A stretch of 64,000 bases of DNA, taken from Nocardioides sp. T2.26MG-1 (GTDB lineage Bacteria > Actinomycetota > Actinomycetes > Propionibacteriales > Nocardioidaceae). This document shows, piece after piece, positions 43,454 to 54,295 of this stretch. The stretch lies in the NCBI RefSeq assembly GCF_950101795.1, contig NZ_CATNLZ010000004.1, positions 1 to 64,000 of the forward strand, given 5' to 3'. The stretch's first letter is position 1, and the number at the start of each line of letters is the position of its first letter. Below the pieces are notes generated by a model. It was not told the DNA's origin. It worked only from the letters and a program-made list of their open reading frames with translations, and ran no database searches. Made by a program: the position numbers and the translations under genes.

Positions 43454-45447
43454 ATGGTCGGACGCATCCCCGTCATGAACGTCACTCCTATCGTCGACCT
43501 CGGCCGACAGCCCGCGAAGGCAACCGTCGGCGAACCCTTTCCGGTGACCGCCACCGTCTTCCGCGAGGGGCACGACCAGCTGGCCGCCGAGGTGGTGCTG
43601 ACCGGGCCGGACGGCCGCCGCCGCCCGCCGGTGCGGATGACCCCGCACGACACGATCCCGGACCGCTACGAGGCCTGGGTGACCCCGGACGCCGGGGGCG
43701 CCTGGGGGTTCGAGGTCGTCGCCTGGTCGGACCCGCTGGCCACCTGGCAGCACGACGCGGCCCTGAAGATCCCGGCCGGGGTCGACGTCGACCTGATGTT
43801 CCTCGAGGCCCGGATCCTCCTCGACAAGGTCGTGGCGTCGCTCGACCCGCGGGACCCGTCCGCGGCCGACGCCGCCCAGGTCCTCCAGGGCGCGATCGAC
43901 GCCGCCACCGACGCGAAGCGGCCCGCGGCCGCCCGGCTGGCCGTGCTCGAGGCGCCGGACGTCACGGGCGTGCTCGCGAGCCACCCGATCCGCGAGCTGG
44001 TCACGGTCGAGGGGCCCTACCCGGCGTACGCCGACCGCCCCAAGGCGCTGGCCAGCAGCTGGTACGAGTTCTTCCCCCGCTCCGAGGGCGCCACCAGGGA
44101 CGCCACGACCGGCAAGGTCACCAGCGGGAGCTTCAAGACCGCCGCCAAGCGGCTCGACGCGGTGGCCGCGATGGGCTTCGACGTCATCTACCTCCCGCCG
44201 ATCCATCCGATCGGCGAGGTCAACCGCAAGGGGCCGAACAACACCCTCGACCCGGGGCCGGACGACACCGGCTCGCCGTGGGCGATCGGCTCCAAGCACG
44301 GCGGGCACGACGCGATCCACCCCGACCTCGGCACGTTCGACGACTTCGACGCGTTCGTGGCGCGGGCCGGCTCCCTCGGCCTCGAGGTGGCGCTCGACCT
44401 CGCGCTCCAGGCCGCGCCCGACCACCCGTGGGTCACCTCCCACCCCGAGTGGTTCACCACCCGCGCCGACGGCACGATCGCGTACGCCGAGAACCCGCCC
44501 AAGAAGTACCAGGACATCTACCCGATCAACTTCGACAACGACCCGACCGGCATCTGCCAGGAGGTGCTGCGGATCGTCCGGCTCTGGATGTCGCACGGGG
44601 TGCGGATCTTCCGGGTCGACAACCCCCACACCAAGCCGGTCGCGTTCTGGGAGTGGCTGCTCAAGGAGGTCCGCCGCACCGACCCCGACGTGCTGTTCCT
44701 GGCCGAGGCGTTCACCCGTCCGGCGATGATGCGGGCGCTCGGGGCGATCGGCTTCCACCAGTCCTACACGTACTTCACCTGGCGCAACGCGAAGTGGGAG
44801 ATCGAGGAGTACCTCCGCGAGCTGTCCCACGAGTCCGACCACCTGATGCGGCCGAACTTCTTCGTGAACACCCCCGACATCCTCCATGCCTACCTGCAGT
44901 ACGGCGGCCCCAACGCATTCAAGATCCGCGCCGCGATCGCCGCGGCCGGGTCGCCCAGCTGGGGCGTCTACGCCGGCTACGAGCTCTTCGAGCACGTGGC
45001 GGTCCGGCCCGGGAGCGAGGAGTACCTCGACTCGGAGAAGTACCAGATCCGGATCCGCGACTGGGACGCCGCCGAGCGGGACAACCGCACGCTCGCGCCG
45101 TACCTGACCCGTCTCAACGAGATCCGCCGCCAGCACCCTGCCCTGCAGCTGCTGCGCAACGTCACGATCCACTGGAGCGACGACGAGAACATCCTGGTGT
45201 TCTCCAAGAGCGCCACGCTCCCCGACGGTCAGCGCGACATCGTGATCGTCGTCGTCAACGTCGACCCGCACGGCGCCCGCGAGACCACCGTGCACCTCGA
45301 CCTTGCCGCCCTCGGCCTCACGGCGGGCGACAGCTTCGTGGTCCACGACGAGATCACCGGCGAGGACTGGAGCTGGGGCGAGCACAACTACGTGCGGCTC
45401 GACCCGTTCCACGAGCCGGCCCACATCCTCAGCGTCAGGAGGCCCCG

Positions 45448-45451
<4 letters not shown>
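43454..45451 (+). CDS. glgE: Alpha-1,4-glucan:maltose-1-phosphate maltosyltransferase GlgE
   Basis: The 665-residue GH13_3 enzyme extends alpha-glucan using maltose-1-phosphate. An N-terminal beta domain (about 1-120) and an insert helix bundle precede the barrel. The nucleophile Asp is in [11 protein letters not shown] (about 387), the acid Glu in FLAEAFTRP (about 417), and [13 protein letters not shown] is the donor-site signature. The frame is open upstream through the 42-bp repeat array, but that translation is repetitive; TAGGTT (43441-43446) lies 7 nt before the ATG at 43454 and fixes the start. It overlaps treS by 4 bp and leads a four-gene operon. Confidence 0.96.
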
Positions 45452-47183
<1,732 letters not shown>

Positions 47184-47187
<4 letters not shown>

Positions 47188-48704
47188 GCCCCGACGACGA
47201 CGTGACACCCGCCGAGCCGACCGTGCCCGGCACCCCCGGCGCGGCTCCCGCGCCCATCGAGGTCCAGGGTCCCGACGTGTTCGCCCGCTACCTGGAGCGA
47301 ACCCGCTGGTTCGGCGGCAAGGGCCGGCCCTTCGAGGTGGCCTCCGTACGCCGGATCGGCGAGGTGCCCCGCGACGACGGGGCGGAGGGCCCCCGCGTCG
47401 TGATCGACCTCGTCGAGGTCGCCTACGGCGACGGGCCGGGCGGCTCGGAGGTCTACCAGGTCCCGATGTCGTTCTACACCGAGCCCGAGGCGCGCCTGGA
47501 CCACGCGTTCATCGGCTGGTGGGAGGAGCCCGGTCAGGGCTGGGTGCACGCCTACGACGCCCTCCACGACCGCGAGGCGATGGACAGCTGGCTACGCGCG
47601 TTCGACCGTGCGGCCCGCGAGCCGGGCGGCAACCTCAGCGACGAGGACAGCGGGCTGCGCTTCCACCGGCTGCCCGGCCACGACCTCGACCTGACCGCGC
47701 ACTCCGCGTTGTTCTCAGGCGAGCAGTCCAACTCCTCGGTCGCGTACGGCGAGGACTGCCTGATGAAGGTGTTCCGCAAGATCACGCCGGGGGTCAACCC
47801 CGACATCAGCGTCCACGAGGTGCTCACCAAGGCGGGCTCCGACCACATCGCGGCGCTCTACGGCTGGCTCGACTGGGTCGACTGGGAGGCCGACCCCGAC
47901 GCCGAGGAGCGCTCGGGGACCACGATGCAGCTCGCGATGCTCCAGCAGTTCCTGCGCACCGCCAGCGACGGGTGGGACCTGGCGCTCACCAGCGCCCGCA
48001 ACCTGTTCGCGGAGGGTGACCTGCACGCCCACGAGGCCGGCGGCGACTTCGCCGCCGAGGCCGCCCGCCTCGGCGAGGCGCTGCGCGAGGTCCACGACGA
48101 CCTGGCCGCGCACTTCCCGGTCGAGCATCGCGGGCCGGAGGCGATCGCGGAGCTCGCGGACGCGATGCTGGCGCGGCTCGACGCCGCCCTCGGCGTGGTG
48201 CCCGAGCTGGCCGAACACGCCGACGCGCTGCGAGCGGCGTACGCCCGTCTGCGCACCCTCGACGACCTCGAGGTGCAGCAGGTCCACGGCGACCTGCACC
48301 TGGGGCAGACGCTGCGCACCAGCCTGGGCTGGAAGATCGTCGACTTCGAGGGTGAGCCGGCCAAGCCGCTGGCCGAGCGGCTGCGGCCCGACTCCGTGTG
48401 GCGCGACGTCGCCGGCATGCTCCGCTCCTTCGACTACGTGCCGCACGTGGTCGAGCGGCAGTTCGCCGAGGACCAGCCCGAGGGCGCCAGCCAGCGCGCG
48501 TACCGCGCCGAGGAGTGGGCGCACCGCAACCGCAACCACTTCCTCGCCGCGTACGCCGGCGGCGAGCTCACCGACGCGCAGCAGGTCCTGCTGGACGCCT
48601 ACGTCGCCGACAAGGCGGTGTACGAGACCGTGTACGAGACACGCAACCGTCCGACCTGGGTGGCCATCCCACTCGAGGCCGTGGCGAGGATCGGAGCGGC
48701 ATGA
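47184..48704 (+). CDS. mak: Maltokinase (Mak/Pep2)
   Basis: The 506-residue kinase phosphorylates maltose to maltose-1-phosphate, the donor for GlgE. An N-terminal cap domain (about 25-130) contains [10 protein letters not shown], the family's entry signature. The eukaryotic-kinase-like core carries HGDLHLGQ (catalytic loop), [12 protein letters not shown] (metal-binding DFE) and [13 protein letters not shown]. The GTG start overlaps the treS stop and its stop overlaps the glgB ATG. Function is strongly supported by operon order. Confidence 0.94.
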
Positions 48705-50974
48705 CCCTCAAGAAGACCAAGAAGAGCCAGACCTCCACCCCCGCGCCCGCACCGGCCGCGAGCCCGTCCCCGGCGGTGACGCCGGCGGTCCAGCCGGTCT
48801 CGACGGCAGAGCTGCACCAGATCGCCCACGGCGAGCACGGCAACCCCCACGGGGTGCTCGGCCCGCACCCCCACGACGGCGCGGTGACCGTGCGGGTGCT
48901 CCGCCCGCTGGCCACCCGCGTGGTCGTGCGGTGGAGCGACGGCTCCGGCACCTCGGGTGAGGCCGAGCTCAGCCACGAACACGAGGGCGTGTGGGCCGGG
49001 GTGATCCCGCTGCCGGACGTCCCCGACTACCGCGTCGCGGTCAGCTACGGCTCCGACGAGATCGTGGTCGACGACCCCTACCGCTTCCTGCCGACGCTCG
49101 GCGAGATGGACCTCCACCTGATCAACGAGGGCCGCCACGAGCTGCTGTGGCAGGTCCTCGGGGCCCGGGTGCACCACTACCCCAGTGCCCTCGGCGAGAT
49201 CACGGGCACCTCGTTCGCGGTGTGGGCGCCCTCGGCGCGCGCGATCCGGGTCAAGGCCGACTTCAACAGCTGGGACGGCCGGGAGCACCCGATGCGCCAG
49301 CTCGGCACGTCCGGCGTGTGGGAGCTGTTCGTGCCCGGCGTGGGCGCGGGCACGGCGTACAAGTACGTGATCCTCGGCCCCGACGGGCAGTGGCGTGAGA
49401 AGGCCGACCCGATGGCGCAGTGGGCCGAGCGGCCCGCGGACACCGCCTCGAAGGTCTTCGAGTCCGGCTACTCCTGGGGCGACGACGCGTGGCTCGAGCA
49501 GCGCGCCACCCGGCAGCCGGTCGCGTCGCCGATGAGCGTCTACGAGATGCACCTGGCGTCGTGGAAGAAGCACCCCGACGGCCGGTACTGGTCCTGGGCC
49601 GAGCTGGCCGACGAGCTGCCGGCGTACGTCGCCGGGCTGGGCTTCACGCACGTCGAGCTGATGCCGGTGATGCAGCACCCGTTCGGCGGCTCGTGGGGCT
49701 ACCACGTGACGTCGTACTTCGCCCCGGACGCACGCTTCGGCGACCCCGACGGCTTCCGTCTGCTGGTCGACCGGCTGCACCAGGCCGGGGTCGGCGTGAT
49801 CCTCGACTGGGTGCCCGGGCACTTCGCGACCGACGAGTGGGCGCTGGCCCGCTTCGACGGCACGCCGCTCTACGAGGACCCCAACCCGCAGCGCGGCTGG
49901 CACAAGGAGTGGGGCTCCCACATCTTCAACTTCGGGCGCCGCGAGGTCCGCAACTTCCTCTACGCGAACGCGCTGTACTGGCTCGAGGAGTTCCACGCCG
50001 ACGGGCTGCGGGTCGACGGCGTCGCCTCGATGCTCTACCTCGACTACGCGCGCGAGGAGGGCGAGTGGTCGCCGAACATCCACGGCGGGCACGAGAACCT
50101 CGAGGCCGTGCAGTTCCTGCAGGAGATGAACGCCACCGTCTACAAGCGGGTCCCGGGCATCACCACGATCGCCGAGGAGTCCACCTCGTGGCCGGGCGTC
50201 ACCAAGCCGACGGCGTACGACGGCCTGGGCTTCGGCTTCAAGTGGAACATGGGCTGGATGCACGACTCGCTCGACTACATGGCCCACGAGCCGGTGCACC
50301 GCGCCTACCACCACGGCGAGATGACGTTCTCGTTGGTCTACGCCTGGTCGGAGAACTTCGTGCTCCCGATCAGCCACGACGAGGTCGTGCACGGCAAGGG
50401 CTCGCTGCTGCGCAAGATGCCGGGCGACCGGTGGCAGCAGCTGGCGAACCTGCGCGCCTACCTGGGGTTCATGTGGGCCCACCCCGGCAAGCAGCTGCTG
50501 TTCATGGGCGCCGAGCTGGGCCAGGAGTCGGAGTGGGCCGAGTCCCGCGAGCTCGACTGGTGGCTGCTCGACCACCCCGAGCACCGGGGCGTGCAGTCGC
50601 TGGTGCGCGACCTGAACACGGCGTACGTCGACTCGCCTGCCCTGTGGATGCGCGACCACGAGCCGGAGGGCTTCCAGTGGATCGACGCCAACGACGCGGG
50701 CCGCAACGTCTTCTCGTTCATCCGTCGCGGCGGTGACGCCGACCTGGTCTGTGTCTCGAACTTCGCCGCGGTCCCGCACGAGGGCTACCGGCTCGGGCTG
50801 CCCGCAGCGGGTGAGTGGGACGAGGTGCTCAACACCGACGCCGACCTCTACTCCGGCTCCGGGGTGGGCAACTTCGGCGCGGTCACCGCGGTCGAGGGCG
50901 AGTGGTCGGGTCAGCCGGCACACGCCACGATCGTGGTGCCGCCGCTGGCGACGGTGTGGTTCCGCAAGCGGTGA
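48701..50974 (+). CDS. glgB: 1,4-alpha-glucan branching enzyme GlgB
   Basis: The 757-residue GH13_9 enzyme introduces alpha-1,6 branches. A Lys/Pro/Ala-rich N-terminus (1-35) is followed by two CBM48-like beta domains and the catalytic barrel. Catalytic residues are Asp in GLRVDGVASMLYLDY (about 438), Glu in TIAEESTSWPGV (about 491) and Asp in ISHDEVVHGKGS (about 562). The ATG overlaps the mak stop by 4 bp. It closes the glgE-treS-mak-glgB operon. No glgA or glgC is in the window. Confidence 0.96.
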   Translation: MTLKKTKKSQTSTPAPAPAASPSPAVTPAVQPVSTAELHQIAHGEHGNPHGVLGPHPHDGAVTVRVLRPLATRVVVRWSDGSGTSGEAELSHEHEGVWAGVIPLPDVPDYRVAVSYGSDEIVVDDPYRFLPTLGEMDLHLINEGRHELLWQVLGARVHHYPSALGEITGTSFAVWAPSARAIRVKADFNSWDGREHPMRQLGTSGVWELFVPGVGAGTAYKYVILGPDGQWREKADPMAQWAERPADTASKVFESGYSWGDDAWLEQRATRQPVASPMSVYEMHLASWKKHPDGRYWSWAELADELPAYVAGLGFTHVELMPVMQHPFGGSWGYHVTSYFAPDARFGDPDGFRLLVDRLHQAGVGVILDWVPGHFATDEWALARFDGTPLYEDPNPQRGWHKEWGSHIFNFGRREVRNFLYANALYWLEEFHADGLRVDGVASMLYLDYAREEGEWSPNIHGGHENLEAVQFLQEMNATVYKRVPGITTIAEESTSWPGVTKPTAYDGLGFGFKWNMGWMHDSLDYMAHEPVHRAYHHGEMTFSLVYAWSENFVLPISHDEVVHGKGSLLRKMPGDRWQQLANLRAYLGFMWAHPGKQLLFMGAELGQESEWAESRELDWWLLDHPEHRGVQSLVRDLNTAYVDSPALWMRDHEPEGFQWIDANDAGRNVFSFIRRGGDADLVCVSNFAAVPHEGYRLGLPAAGEWDEVLNTDADLYSGSGVGNFGAVTAVEGEWSGQPAHATIVVPPLATVWFRKR

Positions 50975-50979
50975 CGCTC

Positions 50980-51003
50980 GGCGGTCGAGCTTGTCGAGAC
51001 ACT
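50980..51003. repeat. REP-like fragment after glgB
   Basis: GGCGGTCGAGCTTGTCGAGAC closely resembles, in inverse orientation, the element at 1886-1910 between leuS and degV. It follows the glgB stop by 5 bp and merges with the -10 of the Nudix gene. A dispersed extragenic palindrome fragment is the likeliest explanation. Confidence 0.45.
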
Positions 51004-51014
51004 AATCTGACCTC

Positions 51015-51776
51015 GTGACCGAGCAGCCGACCTCCGTGACCACCGTCGCGGAGGGGATCGCCCGGATCACGTGGGCGCCCGACCAGCCGGTCGACGTGGT
51101 GCGCCACGAGGTGGCCGCCGCGCTGACCGCGCATGCCCGGGTCGAGGCGCTGGTCGACCCCGACGACGAGGCGGCCCAGCGGATCGCGACCTGGTCGGGG
51201 CTGCGCCGCGAGGGCGTGATGCGCGGGGTGACCGTCGACGGGCGCACCGTGGACCGGATCGTCTACGCCCGGCTCGCCACCGACGTACCCGTGCACGAGC
51301 CCGAGGGCTTCCGCGCGCTGCTCAACTCGTTCCTGCCGCGCAAGCGGGCGATCAGCCAGATGCTGATCCGCGACCGCGACGAGCGGGTGCTGCTGTGCCA
51401 GCTCACCTACAAGCAGGACTGGGACCTGCCCGGCGGGGTCGTCGAGGTCGGCGAGTCGCCGCAGCTCGCCGTCGCCCGCGAGGTCGAGGAGGAGCTCGGG
51501 CTGCGCATCGAGCCCGGGCCGCTGCTGCTCACCGACTGGCTGCCGCCGTGGAGCGGCTGGGACGACGCGCTGTGCCTGGTCTTCGACGGCGGCGCCCACG
51601 ACGCGGCCATCACCGACTCGATCGTGCGCCAGACCCGGGAGATCCGGGCCGCGGAGTTCTGCACCCCCGAGCAGGCGCGCGACCGGTGCGCCGACTTCAC
51701 CGCACGGCGGGTCTCCTCCGCGCTCGCCAACCTCGATGCGTCCGGTCCGTCGTACACCGAGTCCGGCGGGGTCTGA
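51015..51776 (+). CDS. Nudix hydrolase with an N-terminal extension
   Basis: The 253-residue protein has a C-terminal Nudix domain (about 110-225). Its box GGVVEVGESPQLAVAREVEE with LGL fits GX5EX7REUXEEXGU (from about 140). It would hydrolyse a nucleoside diphosphate linked to another moiety; the substrate is not predictable. The first 105 residues are not part of the Nudix fold and resemble the end of a GNAT-type domain (VMRGVTVDGRTVDRIVYARL), a tentative assignment. TAATCT (51003-51008) ends 6 nt before the GTG, so the mRNA is probably leaderless. Confidence 0.88.
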   Translation: MTEQPTSVTTVAEGIARITWAPDQPVDVVRHEVAAALTAHARVEALVDPDDEAAQRIATWSGLRREGVMRGVTVDGRTVDRIVYARLATDVPVHEPEGFRALLNSFLPRKRAISQMLIRDRDERVLLCQLTYKQDWDLPGGVVEVGESPQLAVAREVEEELGLRIEPGPLLLTDWLPPWSGWDDALCLVFDGGAHDAAITDSIVRQTREIRAAEFCTPEQARDRCADFTARRVSSALANLDASGPSYTESGGV

Positions 51777-51842
51777 GGACTCCCGCCCTTCGCGTGACGG
51801 GCGAGACGGACGCCCCCCCGCATCCGCGACCCCGCCAACTGT

Positions 51843-51905
51843 TGTCGTTTGGTCACCAACGGCGTTCGTCAGGGGCGGATCACTGTCGTTGGTGACCAAA
51901 CGACA
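51843..51905. promoter_or_regulatory. Long inverted repeat with paired TTGGTSACCAA sites
   Basis: A perfect 19-bp inverted repeat (51843-51861 and 51887-51905, arm core CGTTGGTGACCAAACGAC) encloses a 25-bp loop. Each arm contains an 11-bp palindrome, TTGGTCACCAA at 51849-51859 and TTGGTGACCAA at 51889-51899, with centres 40 bp apart, close to four helical turns. It lies 47 bp upstream of the 172-residue gene. Paired operators for a dimeric repressor are more likely than a terminator, because no gene in either direction ends close to it. Confidence 0.6.
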
Positions 51906-51951
51906 GCGATCGGGAGACGGACCACCTTGATCACCGTGCAACACTGATTAC

Positions 51952-52470
51952 ATGATTACATCAGATCAGAACAAGCGGGTGAGTGGCTGGTTCGCCGGCC
52001 GGCTCCCCCAGGAGTGGCAGAGCGCGCCGGCCGGGGTGACGGTGGACCGCGAGGAGATCACGGTGGTGCTGACCATCCCCGACGTCGAGCTCGCCGAGCC
52101 GAGCGAGATCGCGCTCGCCGAGGCGCGGGCGGGACGAGCGTCGGCGTTCCGCGAGGAGACCCGGGAGCGGCGGATGGAGATCGCCCGCGAGGCCCAGCAC
52201 CGCTTCGAGCGCAAGGTGTCGTGGGGTGTGGTCGTCGGCGAGCACCGCGAGCTGTGGACCCACGTCGCGGCGCCGGTCATGACCCGGCTGCGCCAGCCCC
52301 AGCGGCTGGTGCTCGACACCCTCGTCGACGCCGGGGTGGCCCGGTCACGGTCGGACGCACTCGCCTGGTGCGTCCGCCTCGTCGGCCAGCACGAGGGTGA
52401 CTGGCTGGCCGAGCTCCGGCAGGCCATGGACGCGGTCGCCGACGTCCGCGCGCAGGGACCCACCGCCTGA
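51952..52470 (+). CDS. Conserved hypothetical protein, possible ribbon-helix-helix C-terminus
   Basis: I do not recognise this 172-residue protein as a characterised family. The N-terminus (GWFAGRLPQEWQSAPAGV) leads into two beta strands (EEITVVLTIPDV). A long charged helix follows (about 45-80, rich in Arg/Glu), then a domain whose GVARSRSDALAWCVRLV resembles a ribbon-helix-helix or small helical DNA-binding unit. The start ATG has no ribosome site and sits in a GATTACAT direct repeat; a GTG at 51979 is an alternative. A large inverted repeat upstream suggests regulation, maybe by itself. Its last 126 bp overlap the EamA gene tail to tail. Confidence 0.7.
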   Translation: MITSDQNKRVSGWFAGRLPQEWQSAPAGVTVDREEITVVLTIPDVELAEPSEIALAEARAGRASAFREETRERRMEIAREAQHRFERKVSWGVVVGEHRELWTHVAAPVMTRLRQPQRLVLDTLVDAGVARSRSDALAWCVRLVGQHEGDWLAELRQAMDAVADVRAQGPTA

Positions 52471-53328
52471 CCGTCCCCCCGACGGACGCAGCGCCACGAG
52501 CACGCCGAGGATCAGCACCGCTCCCCCGGCGAGCTCGGCGGCGTTCGGCCGCTCGTCGAGCAGCAGCCAGGCCGACGTCATCGCGACGACCGGCGCGAGC
52601 AGCACCCACGGCACGACCGCGGACGGCGGGTTGCGGGCGAGCAGCGTGTTGAACACGCCGTACCCCACCAGCGAGGCGAGCCCCGCCGTGTAGAGCGTCG
52701 ACAGCCCGGCCTGCCACGACAGTGAGACCAGCGCGTCGCCGACGACCGCCGGGCCGTCAATCGCCATCGCCAGCGCGAGCAGCGGGACGGGTACGACGAG
52801 CGCCGACCACACGGTGAGCGACAGGCCGCCGCGCACGCCCGACGCGCGGGAGACCACGTTGCCGATCCCCCACGACAGGGCGCCGCTCAGGCACAGCGCG
52901 AGTGCCGCCACGGTCACGTGCCCACCGCGGCCGGCGCCGACCACCACGAGCCCGGCCGAGCCCAGCAGCACGCCCGCGGCCTGGGCGCGGGTCGGCAGCT
53001 CGTGCAGCACCCCTGCGGCGATCAGCACCGTGAAGATCACCTGCGCCTGCAGCACCAAGGCAGCCAGGCCGGGCGGCATCCCGGCCGCCATCGAGGCGTA
53101 CAGGAAGCCGAACTGCCCCAGCGACATGAAGACCCCGACCGCCGCCACCACCCGCCACGGGGCGTCGGGCCGGCCGACGAACAACACCGCCGGCACCACG
53201 ACCACGGTGAACCGCACGGCCGCGAACACCAGCGGCGGCACGCCGTCCATGCCCCAGTCGATCACCACGAAGTTGAAGCCCCAGATGGTCGCGACGAGGG
53301 CGGCCAGCAGGGAGTCGCGTCGGTTCAC
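52345..53328 (-). CDS. EamA/DMT family transporter with unusual C-terminal tail
   Basis: The 327-residue protein has ten membrane helices in two EamA repeats (about 6-135 and 145-285). DMT proteins of this kind export amino acids or other metabolites. The last helix ends near residue 285. It is followed by about 40 hydrophilic residues (GGRSGGGSLRADVGDRVHG onward) encoded antisense to the 3' end of the 172-residue gene, so the tail may be an accident of stop-codon position. I chose the GTG at 53328, which gives the common VNRRDSLLAAL-type start; ATGs at 53355 and 53388 are possible. Probably controlled by the divergent LysR regulator. Confidence 0.82.
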   Translation of the reverse strand: MNRRDSLLAALVATIWGFNFVVIDWGMDGVPPLVFAAVRFTVVVVPAVLFVGRPDAPWRVVAAVGVFMSLGQFGFLYASMAAGMPPGLAALVLQAQVIFTVLIAAGVLHELPTRAQAAGVLLGSAGLVVVGAGRGGHVTVAALALCLSGALSWGIGNVVSRASGVRGGLSLTVWSALVVPVPLLALAMAIDGPAVVGDALVSLSWQAGLSTLYTAGLASLVGYGVFNTLLARNPPSAVVPWVLLAPVVAMTSAWLLLDERPNAAELAGGAVLILGVLVALRPSGGRSGGGSLRADVGDRVHGLPELGQPVTLVLADEADAPGECVRP

Positions 53329-53385
53329 CCGGCCAGCCAACCCGAGGCAGACCATGAAGCACCAGCGACGTGTCATACATCGATC

Positions 53386-53404
53386 CATGTAGCTTGGCTA
53401 CATG
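53386..53404. promoter_or_regulatory. LysR-type operator spanning both divergent starts
   Basis: CATGTAGC-TTG-GCTACATG is a perfect 19-bp dyad that fits the LysR T-N11-A rule. Its right end contains the lysR ATG (53402) and its left end contains an in-frame ATG for the EamA gene (53388). TAGCTT within it (53390-53395) has the right spacing to be the lysR -10. Regulator binding would therefore block its own promoter directly. Confidence 0.65.
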
Positions 53405-54289
53405 ATCGACCTGATCGCCCTCACCAGCCTCCGCGCCGTCGCCGCCGAGGGGTCCGTGGTGGCGGCCGCCGACTCCCTCGGCTTCACGCCCAGCGCCGTG
53501 TCCCAGCAGGTCAAGCGGCTGGAGCGGCAGACCGGCGTACCGCTGCTCGAGCGGGTCGGACGCGGCGTGATGCTCACCGACCACGGCCGCCAGCTCGTCG
53601 ACGCCGGCGCCCGCCTCCTCGCCGACCTCGAGGAGGTCGAGGCCGGACTGCACCGCCGCGCCGGCACCGTCGCCGGGCACCTGCGGCTGACCGCGTTCTC
53701 CACCGCGATGCGCGGGCTGGTCGCACCCATCGTGCGCGACCTGAGTGCCGCCCACCCCGACCTCACCGTCGCCCTCACCGAGCGCGAGCCCTGGGACACC
53801 GTCGACCTGGTCGCCTCGGGCCAGAGCGACTTCGGCCTGGTGCACCGCTGGGGCGACCTGTCGCTCGCGATCCCCGACCACCTGGAGGCCAGGGTGGTCG
53901 CGCACGACGTGGCCGACGTGATCGTCCCCGCCGGCCACCACCTCGCCGGCCGCGACCGCCTCAGCCCCCGCGACCTGCTCGACGAGGGCTGGATCGCCAC
54001 GCCCGAGAGCACGATCTGCCGGCAGTGGCTGAACCGGATGTACGACGGCACCGGGCGGGTTCCCCGCATCGTGCACACCGCCATGGAGTTCGAGTCCCAC
54101 CTCGCGCTGGTGCGCGCCGGCCTCGGCATCGCCCTCGTGCCGCGGCTCGGGCGCGCGCCGCTGGGCGACCGGCTGGTCGCCGTACCTGCCCACGACCCGG
54201 TGCCGACCCGCGACGTGATCGCGGTGCACCGGCGCAGCATGGCGCAGTCACCGGCGGTGCGGGCCCTGCTCGACGCGCTCGAGAGCTGA
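53402..54289 (+). CDS. LysR family transcriptional regulator
   Basis: The 295-residue regulator has an N-terminal helix-turn-helix (about 2-60) with VVAAADSLGFTPSAVSQQVKR and LLERVGRGVMLTDHGR. A two-lobed effector domain (about 88-290) follows. It is divergent from an EamA-type exporter and the two share a 19-bp dyad, the usual LysR/target arrangement for metabolite efflux (compare LysE/LysG or ArgP systems). The effector is unknown. Confidence 0.92.
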   Translation: MIDLIALTSLRAVAAEGSVVAAADSLGFTPSAVSQQVKRLERQTGVPLLERVGRGVMLTDHGRQLVDAGARLLADLEEVEAGLHRRAGTVAGHLRLTAFSTAMRGLVAPIVRDLSAAHPDLTVALTEREPWDTVDLVASGQSDFGLVHRWGDLSLAIPDHLEARVVAHDVADVIVPAGHHLAGRDRLSPRDLLDEGWIATPESTICRQWLNRMYDGTGRVPRIVHTAMEFESHLALVRAGLGIALVPRLGRAPLGDRLVAVPAHDPVPTRDVIAVHRRSMAQSPAVRALLDALES

Positions 54290-54295
54290 GGAAGG

